Positions 7,465 to 16,100 of a stretch of DNA of 46,202 bases are shown in pieces; within the stretch, counting starts at the first letter, position 1; every line of letters begins with the position of its first letter. Source of the stretch: a virus; IMG/VR virus record IMGVR_UViG_3300024273_000663, positions 1 through 46,202 of that record, one strand, 5' to 3'. Below the pieces are notes generated by a model, which saw nothing but the letters and a program-made list of their open reading frames with translations, did not search any database and had not been told where the DNA came from. The position numbers were made by a program, and so were the translations under genes.

Positions 7465-7589
7465 CTAGAAAACGTTATGCTGAAAGGAAATTTGATCAGT
7501 GGGCACATTGGTCTTTCCGTGTAAATGGTAAAATAAAATATAAGGACATAATTGAAATGCAAAAAGAATTTAATTTAATAAACAAATAA
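7419..7589 (+). CDS. Small basic hypothetical protein (56 aa)
   Basis: A 56-residue frame starts with ATG at 7419 inside the nuclease gene, in another frame, and ends with TAA at 7587-7589, just before the next gene. It contains a basic helix (NEKLLARKRYAERKFDQW), a WSFRVNGKIKY beta-like piece and a closing amphipathic helix (DIIEMQKEFNLINK). It fills an otherwise empty 128-base gap and has ordinary composition for this genome, which supports it being real. The exact start is uncertain because only the first ATG in frame was used. I do not recognise the family. Confidence 0.55.
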   Translation: MRKNSSNDTINEKLLARKRYAERKFDQWAHWSFRVNGKIKYKDIIEMQKEFNLINK

Positions 7590-7592
7590 ACT

Positions 7593-7778
7593 ATGAAGAA
7601 ATTTGCTATAATAATAGGAGCTATTATTTTGTTAGCTTTAGTAGGCGAGATTAAGTGTATTGTAAAAGCGGCTAGCTGTAACTGGGACCCTATAGGTAAA
7701 GCAGAAGTTATTTACACCGCGTCTGCATTTACTGGCGCTGGAGCTGTTGTTGGATGGATTAATATTGAAGATAAATAA
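7593..7778 (+). CDS. Small membrane protein
   Basis: This 61-residue protein has an N-terminal hydrophobic helix (FAIIIGAIILLALVG, about residues 4-18) and a second, weaker hydrophobic stretch (VIYTASAFTGAGAVVGWI, about 39-56). The two cysteines at about 22 and 29 lie between them. It probably sits in the inner membrane, or the first helix is a signal anchor. It is in the early operon, far from the lysis genes, so a role in host takeover is more likely than lysis. The function is unknown. Confidence 0.65.
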   Translation: MKKFAIIIGAIILLALVGEIKCIVKAASCNWDPIGKAEVIYTASAFTGAGAVVGWINIEDK

Positions 7779-7781
7779 ATC

Positions 7782-7928
7782 ATGGAAAAAAAAGAAAAGT
7801 ACTGGAGTATCACAATAGGATTTTATCCTGGAATACTATTTGGCATTAGAACCTACGAGGAACCGGATTACAATACGCATGTTCTATATTTGCCATTTGT
7901 AGATATAGCCTTTGAGATAGATAAATAA
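7782..7928 (+). CDS. Small conserved-type phage protein (48 aa)
   Basis: A 48-residue frame begins at ATG 7782, 3 nt after the upstream stop, and ends with TAA at 7926-7928, 25 nt before the reductase gene. It is rich in aromatic residues (SITIGFYPGILFGIRTYEE, then THVLYLPFVDIAFEI) and looks like a small beta protein. Proteins with this pattern recur in phages of marine Bacteroidota as far as I recall; I cannot name a function. Spacing, leader type and composition support it as a real gene of the early operon. Confidence 0.65.
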   Translation: MEKKEKYWSITIGFYPGILFGIRTYEEPDYNTHVLYLPFVDIAFEIDK

Positions 7929-7953
7929 TAAATAAAAAAAACATAAATAACAA

Positions 7954-9822
7954 ATGAGTTTAACGCTAGACAAGCAGATCCTAAGTGATATTACAGTATA
8001 TACAAAATACGCAAAATACGTACCTAGTAAAGAAAGACGTGAAACGTGGCACGAATTAGTAACCAGGAATATGGAGATGCATATCTCTAACTTTCCGCAT
8101 ATGAAAGAAGCAATTGAGCAAGTTTATGAAAATTTTGTATTCAATAAAAAAGTTTTACCTTCGATGCGAAGCCTACAGTTTGGTGGTAAAGCTATTGAGC
8201 TTAATAATGCTCGCATGTATAACTGTGCTTTCCTACCTGTTGATAGTATTCATAGTTTTTCTGAGACTATGTTTTTATTGCTTGGAGGTACTGGGGTTGG
8301 TTACTCGGTGCAAAACCACCAAATAGAAAAGCTGCCTGAAATTAGAAAGCCTAATTACGATCGTAAAAAAAGATACGTAGTTCAAGATAGTATTATAGGC
8401 TGGGCTGATGCTGTTAAGGTATTGTTTAAGTCTTATACCGGAGCTCTAACATCGCATATCGAATTTGACTTATCTGATATCAGGCAGAAAGGCGCTTTGC
8501 TTATCACAGCTGGCGGTAAAGCTCCAGGGCCAGAGCCATTGCGCATTGCGCTTGTCAAAATAGAAGCTATATTGCGCAACAAAGCGGACAGAACCAAACT
8601 TACTGATCTTGAGTGTCACGATATTCAGTGTCACATAGCTGACTCGGTGTTAGCGGGTGGTATCCGAAGAGCAGCGATGATTAGTTTATTTGACTTAGAC
8701 AGTAGCGCAATGCTTAACTCTAAGGCTGGATCATGGTGGGAAGAAAATCCGCAGAGAGGTAGAGCTAACAATTCAGTTGTACTAGTAAGGCATAAGATTG
8801 ATAAGAAAACTTTCGACAAAGTATGGGAGCGTATTGAAGCGTCTGGATCTGGCGAACCCGGCATATATCTTACTAATGACAAAGACTGGGGAACTAATCC
8901 TTGTTGCGAAATTGCCTTAAGGCCAAATCAGTTCTGTAATTTAACAGAGATTAATATGTCTGACATTGAAGATCAAAATGATTTCAACGCTAGATCTTCC
9001 GCAGCCTCGTTTCTTGGAACATTACAAGCTGCTTATTCAGACTTCCATTACTTAAGAGACATATGGAGAAAGAACACTGAAAAAGATGCGTTACTAGGCG
9101 TATCTATGACAGGTATTGCGTCTAAATCAAACTTAGAATTAAATTATGAAGAAGCAGCGAAACACGTTAAGGAGACTAATAAGAGCATTGCTAGTATGTT
9201 GGGTATTAACGCTGCTGCTAGGACAACCGCTGTCAAGCCAGCAGGTACTACAAGTCTCGTACTTGGTACTTCTTCTGGTATTCATGCTTGGCATAATGAT
9301 TATTACATTCGAAGAATGAGACTAGGCAAGAATGAAGCGATCTATTCCTATCTTGCTATACACCATCCAGAATTGCTAGAAGATGAATACTTTAATCCAA
9401 CATTACAATCAGTCATATCTGTGCCTCAGATGGCTCCTGAAGGAGCTATAACGCGATATGAATCAACATTAGATTTGTTAGAAAGAGTAAAGCTGATTTC
9501 AAAAGACTGGGTTAAGCCCGGACACATTAAGGGAAACAATACACACAACGTTTCTTGTACCGTGTCTGTTAGAGATGATGAATGGAAAATTATCGGGGAA
9601 TGGATGTGGGCAAACAAAGATTACTACAATGGTCTATCAGTGCTACCTTACAACGGCGGAACATACAAGCAAACGCCATTTGAGGATTGTACTAAAGAAG
9701 TATACGAAAAAATGATGCTAACCTTAAAAGATGTTGATTTGTCTGGGGTTGTCGAAATACAGGATAACACAAACTTTACTGACGCTGTGGCCTGTGGCGC
9801 TGGAGGATGCGAAATTGTATAG
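7954..9822 (+). CDS. nrdJ: Class II (adenosylcobalamin-dependent) ribonucleotide reductase
   Basis: This 622-residue protein is a monomeric-type B12-dependent ribonucleotide reductase, which makes deoxynucleotides from ribonucleotides for phage DNA synthesis without oxygen or a radical-generating subunit. Family segments in order are VLPSMRSLQFGG, MYNCAFLP (first active-site Cys), FLLLGGTGVGYSVQ, the catalytic region NPCCEIALRPNQFCNLTEIN, AVKPAGTTSLVLG, and a C-terminal Cys pair in ACGAGGCEIV that passes electrons from thioredoxin. It is a little shorter than the Lactobacillus enzyme, as in other phage versions. It starts behind a leader ending ATAAATAACAA. The cell would need to supply cobalamin. 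No glycyl-radical motif or NrdB-like partner is present, so class I and III are excluded. Confidence 0.92.
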   Translation: MSLTLDKQILSDITVYTKYAKYVPSKERRETWHELVTRNMEMHISNFPHMKEAIEQVYENFVFNKKVLPSMRSLQFGGKAIELNNARMYNCAFLPVDSIHSFSETMFLLLGGTGVGYSVQNHQIEKLPEIRKPNYDRKKRYVVQDSIIGWADAVKVLFKSYTGALTSHIEFDLSDIRQKGALLITAGGKAPGPEPLRIALVKIEAILRNKADRTKLTDLECHDIQCHIADSVLAGGIRRAAMISLFDLDSSAMLNSKAGSWWEENPQRGRANNSVVLVRHKIDKKTFDKVWERIEASGSGEPGIYLTNDKDWGTNPCCEIALRPNQFCNLTEINMSDIEDQNDFNARSSAASFLGTLQAAYSDFHYLRDIWRKNTEKDALLGVSMTGIASKSNLELNYEEAAKHVKETNKSIASMLGINAAARTTAVKPAGTTSLVLGTSSGIHAWHNDYYIRRMRLGKNEAIYSYLAIHHPELLEDEYFNPTLQSVISVPQMAPEGAITRYESTLDLLERVKLISKDWVKPGHIKGNNTHNVSCTVSVRDDEWKIIGEWMWANKDYYNGLSVLPYNGGTYKQTPFEDCTKEVYEKMMLTLKDVDLSGVVEIQDNTNFTDAVACGAGGCEIV

Positions 9823-9878
9823 TTACTTAGGAACACAGTGCTGGATTTATACTTTACACATAAACAAAAATAAATAAT

Positions 9879-10079
9879 ATGAAAGAAACAACACTAATTG
9901 TAATGAAAAACAAAATTGAAGCGCTAACTAATGCGCTTCAACAAGTTGTTCAAGAACAGCAACATTTAAAAACCTTTGCTGTCGGCACTTTTGAATCTGT
10001 AAAACTTATGCCTGGATATGCTGAAGCCTTAGAGTCTTTAGCAATTAAAGCCAGTGTAAAATATGAATCAGAAAAGTAG
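9879..10079 (+). CDS. Small coiled-coil hypothetical protein
   Basis: This 66-residue protein is almost wholly helical. Residues 8-33 (KNKIEALTNALQQVVQEQQH) have a heptad pattern of a coiled coil, and the rest is a short amphipathic region. It is the last gene of the plus-strand arm, 56 nt after the reductase and just before the bidirectional terminator. I do not recognise it. Confidence 0.6.
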   Translation: MKETTLIVMKNKIEALTNALQQVVQEQQHLKTFAVGTFESVKLMPGYAEALESLAIKASVKYESEK

Positions 10080-10101
10080 CCTTGGTTATTTTGAATTAAT
10101 T

Positions 10102-10134
10102 AAAAAAGGGACCACATTAGCGGTCCCTTTTTTT
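10102..10134. terminator. Bidirectional rho-independent terminator between convergent arms
   Basis: AAAAAAGGGACC at 10102-10113 and GGTCCC followed by seven T (10122-10134) form a GC core of six pairs extended by A-T pairs, with an 8-nt loop. The A-run and T-run make it work on both strands. It stops the early arm from the left and the late arm from the right. The stop codon of the giant late gene (10133-10135) overlaps its T-run. Confidence 0.92.
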
Positions 10135-13100
10135 ATTTTTGATTGCTAATAAACTTTTCAACAATATTAACAGCATTTATAGAATCTTTTATTCTTTTAT
10201 TCTTTTTTCTAGTTTCTTTAGAATTAAAAGTTTTTATTCTTCTATCGATAATGCTATCTACTTTCTCGGAGGCTAGCTGCTCTTTAGTTAACTTTGAGAC
10301 CCTCACTTTTTCATAAGCTATTTCCTCAATCTTTTTTTGAGCTCTGGTTTCTTTTGATTTTACTTTACCTTCTTCTTTTCTTGTTCCTTTAGCGTCCGCT
10401 TCTATTTTATTATCAGCTTTATTTTCTATACCAACGCTCCAAGGTGTCCATCCTAATCCAACTGTAACCCTTTGCCAAGCTTGATTCTCAGAATTTAATA
10501 CCTGAGAAATATTTTCTACTTTAGTGGCTAATCTAGACATTGGTACATTTGTGATAGCTTCTATTTCTAGCCCTGCGATGTTGTACATTGGCCCAAGATG
10601 AACTCTACCGTCTTGCATAACTCCCCAACCTCTTGCCTCTATCAAGTCTTTGTCATATTTGCTTTGTTGCATACCACTATACATTTTTCTAAGTTTAGAC
10701 CCAATCGGCGGTGATATGTTGGCTGCCTCAAGTACAACCTTTGCGTAATCAGCCTTGTAATTTTTATCTTTCTCGTCAAGATACTTTTTAGCTACATTCT
10801 TTAAGGTAGCAACTATAGCTCCCCCCACGCCAGCTCCTCTTAATACACTATCTAAAACGCCATTTGCTATAGCAATTGATTTTTCTTCTTTCTTTTTAGC
10901 TAAAGCTTCTTCGTCATCGTCGTCAAAAGCTAATGCGAACAAACCGTTTTGCAAGCTAGAAAATATAATATTCTGGATGGCTAAGTAATAAACTATTTTT
11001 GATATATGCGTTTTTGCGTCTCCTCTTCCATTTCTAAGATCTAGATAAGATTTTTTCACGGACCTAGCCTGCTGCATAGTGGTATTTTGGAATGCAAGTA
11101 CTAATCTTCCGGCCGCTGACGCTTGCTGCTTAGATATATCCTTAGGGTCTCCAGACTGTTGCGTTTCGTCAGATACTTTTGAGAAATCTGCCCAAGCAAG
11201 AGTTTCTGCTTCTGCTTCTGTCTTGCCTTCTTTCAAATATGTTTTTATCCTATTCCTGTAGAACGGGGCTCCACCGGCCGATATTGCAAAACTATCCGCT
11301 ATTTGTGTTGGAGCGTATCCTAGCTTAAGTAAATAGGCAGTTAATGCTTTTGCTTTGCTTTGGCTTCCTCTAACCGCGTTTGCTATTTCTGCTGCCTGTA
11401 TGTCGTCTTTAAGGCCGCCTCTTCTTTCTTTTAATTTTGAAGAATTAAATATTGTAGCAAAATCACTCCAGTACTGCTTTTGATTTGCAAAGGCTGCTGC
11501 TGCGGCAATTGGGTTATTGTCTCTGAAATTTAAAAAATTGACTGCGCTAGTTAATTGCAAAGCTGCTGATCTAGTGTTCAAAAACATTATTGTCCCGACA
11601 GATCCATTTACCCAGCTGCTCCAGGCGCTAGTTTCTGAATCGCCGCCATAACTTCTATTCTTACCATTAGACATCCTATATACTACATCTTCTATCGCTA
11701 CTCTTACGTTAGTTCCATAGACCGCTTCTATTTTGTTCATGTTAGGGCCAACTAGCTTGCCGGCTTCCCATTTGCCAAATACTTCAGACGCGTTGTCAAT
11801 AAATTCACTTAAAAATTGTTTTCTGCCTTTACCTTCTGTTAGGTTATACAAGTCTGAAACTATTGTATCCGCATCCCAATGAGACGATGGATCCATCCAC
11901 CCTGAATCTTGCCTACTAGCGGCCATCATGCCCTCTTTGAAAGCCAAAAGCTTTGGGTCACTGTTGACTAAGTTAACTAGCTTGTTAGTATCTCTTTCAG
12001 ATAGCCCAGGGATCTCTGTGCCGGCTCCATTCCATATTGCAACACGAAGAGCTTGATCAATTGTGAAGTCTCCATCTGGCGTGAGTTTTTCAATTTTCTT
12101 ACTAACGCCGGGGAAAGCTTTTAATAATGCTTTGTAGTCATTTTTTATCGACTGCCTAGCATTGTCCATTAGTATTATACCATCAGCATAAGGCTTAATT
12201 AGCGTTTCTGAAAAAAACTTTTGATGCGCTTCACCTTCTTTGCCTTTGCCCATAAAGTTGTATAGCAACAATTCAAAATCTTGCGCTGCCGGCGGAACGT
12301 AAAAGTCGTATTTATTTTTACTAGATCCTCTTCTTTTAGCAACGATGTCTGAGAAAACCTTATAGTTCTCCATACCCTTAACGTCTTCAATTATCTGATT
12401 GAAGTCTTGGCTAATTGACTGGCTTTGCTTAGCGCTGCTTGCCGAAGCTAATGCGTTTGTTATTAAAGCCATTAGACCGCTTGTATTGTCGAGCGATAGG
12501 TTTGTTTTTGTATTTATTTTTTCTACGTTAGGAAACATTCTGAAATAAATAGTGTCGACTTTCCTATCGTACCTAGTTTTATAGTTAAATGTAGCATCTA
12601 ATGGAGTTATTCCTTCCACTAACCTTTTGTCCGAAATAGATTGGTTATTTTTACCGCCAATAGCATATAACCCGGCAGAATCTGTACCTCCTATCTGTAT
12701 TAAGCCAACGTCTTTGTACAAGCTATTGAATATTTCAGGGCTAGCGTTCTTGTAGTCTAGAGACCCAAATACGTTATTAGGCATAAAGTACTTGGAGTAA
12801 TTTATTAACTCCTTCATAGCAACTCGTCTTTCTTCGGTATTGCCGAATGAGTTCGGTATTGTTATATTGCCTGATCTTGTAGTTTCAAATTTTATGCCTG
12901 TTTGCTTACTAGCTTCTTCTATCGCTCCTAATATATTATTAAAGTATATTTTTTGATCTCTTATAAATTCTTCATATAGCGCTGTTGTACCAAGATTTTT
13001 AGAGAGTGTAAATTCGTCATTAAATTTACCGTCTTTAAATAAGTTTTTTAAGCTTAAGCTACTGAATTGGGCATGGACATTTAGTTTAACCTCTATTAAG

Positions 13101-16100
13101 TATTCTTTGCCAGATATTTTTACTACAATATCTCCCTTTATATTTTTAGAGATTTTTATGTCTGACTTTTTTGTTACTTTATTTAAAAAAGATTGTAGTC
13201 CCTTTTCATACCTATCACCTGCGTTTGCAGCTTGTTGGGCTTGTATAGCAGCTATTAACCCCGCATTAAATAGATCGTCGACTAAAATGTTTATAGTAGC
13301 CATGTTAACGTCTGTATCTTTTGAGATTGCCTCTTTAAGATCGGCCCACTCCTTAGTGTCCATGCCTATATTAACCATGCCGCCCCATAAATCCAAAACT
13401 CTATTTTTAGCTTTAGCATCAGTAAGCCTTTCGATAATAGTGTTAACGCTATTATCTATTTTTTCAGAAAGTTTAACATTACCTCTTTCCATCTGTTTTA
13501 TCATCTGGACAATTGTATTCTCGGCAATCTCAGCGCCTTGTCTAGTCTGGTTAGCTGATAATGCTTGATACAATTCCCCCTCAACAGTAAGGTCATTACT
13601 TATAATATCAAACGCAAACTCTTCTGCTACTGCCTTAGCCAAAGCTTCTTTTCTACCTCTTATTGGGTTTCCGCCAGGCTCGAGTATTTGCGATAAAAAA
13701 ACTTCGTTAGAAATGTTATTATTAACATTGGGCAGTCTTCTAGATAGTTCCGCTCCTGATGTTCGCCCTGCGTTATCAGTAGAAACGCTTTCACGATCTA
13801 TTTTTTTACCAACCCAGTCCGGAAAGTTAGTCCACTTGCCATCAATTCTTTTTTGTATAGCTTGCGGAATGCCTCCTTTACCGTCTAAGCCCATAAGAAA
13901 GGTTGTAGTCATATTCTCTAGAACATACTTTTTATGCTGTATTGACCAGTTTTTTAGTTGGTTATCTTTTTTACCACCCATAGCTGTTTTTATATCAATG
14001 TCTATTTGCTTACCAACGTTATCCCGAATTTCAGCTATTAACGGAGTTACGGTACGGTTCATTGATATAGGAGCGTCTATCCTTGAGCCAAGAGTCCTTA
14101 ATATTGTTAATAACTTCTTTTTTGCAGACTCCACAACGGCAGGCCCAAAAACACCTAAATCTATAGCGTTTTTGTATTTTGGCTTTTCTTCTGCTCGCTC
14201 CATTACATTTTGATCTGCTGTTTCTGTAGCGGTAAGTCCGACTTCCTCCGATGCATCCTTATTAAATTGCGAATCTAGCACTCTCCTAGACGCGGTAATA
14301 GCTCTAACTGGTAGGTATTTATTTATATAAGCGGCTAACGGAGCACCTTTATCCGGATTATATTTTTTTATTAGGTATAGTATACCTCCTTCACCAGTCT
14401 CAACCTCGTCCATCAAAAGCTCTCTGTCAAATCCCGGTGCATCTCTACGCTTATCTACTATTTTTTTAGTAATAGGCTTGAATAGCTGTATTATGTCAAA
14501 AGCGCCGTCGACTCCTTTTGTTTCATATATACTTTGAACTTTGTCTGAAGATATTGAGCCTTTTTCTTTTCGTATAATTTCTTTAGCTTCTATTTCTTCT
14601 TTTGACAAAACTTTTGTTTCAGAATCTTTTTTAGGTTTAATGTCGCTTGCGTTAGTTTTATTTTTAGCAGCGACAGGTTCAGGCACGCCAAACTCTTCTT
14701 CATACTCTAATTTAGCCATTTCTTTCTCAAAGTACTCTATATCACCGTCATCAGACAATTTGTCTTCAAGATTACTCATTCTATCATCTATGGACAGCGA
14801 GGCTTTAGGAAGCGAAACATCTGTAGTAGATTTGGCATTTTTAGATATATCTTTAAATGCTTTGTTAAATTTGCCCTTTTCAAAACTTTTATTATAGTCC
14901 CTAACAAAGTTAAAAACATCTTTTCCGGAGTCCCACCTTATATTTATTATGCCTGCATCTTGTAGAAGGTTCCTTATTAGGTCTCCAATTTTTACAAATA
15001 CTGTTTCATTATATTTTATATCACCTCTGCTTAACGCTTCTGATAGCAAAGTAATTGTTTCCTCAAAAGTGTCTCCTTTTTTATTATCCAAAGCCTTTTG
15101 TATCACCGCTAGGTATGAATCATATTTTTCTTTATTAATAGATCCATCCTCGAGTTTACCGTCAATAGACTCTTTTGCTTTTTCAAACTGTGTCTGCGTT
15201 TCTGCTAATTTCTCAGAATAACCAGCCATCCTTTCATTAAACTCTTTGCCGCTTGTGGCGTCCTTGCCAATAAGGTCTTTAATATAAGCCTGAAGGGCTA
15301 CACCTGCTTTTTCCTGCAACTCCGGATTAGAGCCAAAAGCTTTAGATAATATTCCGTGTAGCACCTCGTGCTGACCTGTCGTAAATAATAAGCTAGCTTT
15401 AGCCGCTTGTTTATTTACTATAGCAACATAGCGCCCAGTTTTTAGCTTAACGAATGTACCAGGCGATTTTGAATAATCAGCCATTTGCTCTGCGGAAATT
15501 TCGTTTTCAAGAGGGTTTGCTTCAAAAAACGCTAGAGCTTCAGCCTCGTTGCTCACCGGAATAAAGTCAGTGTCATTGCTTAGCCCAAGTTTGTCTATTG
15601 CTACCTTAGCCCTTTCAACGTCAAGCTTTATGTCATTATCGTATTTAGCTGATTTAGCTTCACCGATTACAGATTCTATTTGCGAATTTATCTCTTGTAC
15701 TTTATTATTCTGGGACTTTGTTAACGTTGGATCTCCAATGCTTTTTATAACCTTAACTAATTTTACTCGCTCCTTTAATAATTCTGTAGTCTTAACTTTG
15801 TCGCTGGCCGAAAGATCAAGTTGGTTTAATTGATTTGCCACAGAGTACGTCATATTGAACTCTTCTTTTATTTTTTCACCTTCTTCTTTTGTTATTTTTT
15901 CAGATGCTACATCATTTTCAATTTGGCTATTTAATATTTTATTTGCGCCAGGTATTACAGCAACAGCTATTTGCGCTTCTGTAACAGGTGTATTTGGGTT
16001 AAATAGTTCTATGGCTGTGCCCGCCTCGCTATCTTTTAATTGAATATTTACTTTTCTTGCAACAACTCCATCTTTAAAAGACTCAATACCCTTGGCTATG

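Noticed and set aside
13107-14213. Long plus-strand frames inside the giant gene
   Set aside because: They are antisense shadows with Leu/Ser/Phe-rich composition and no start context; the minus-strand gene explains them.
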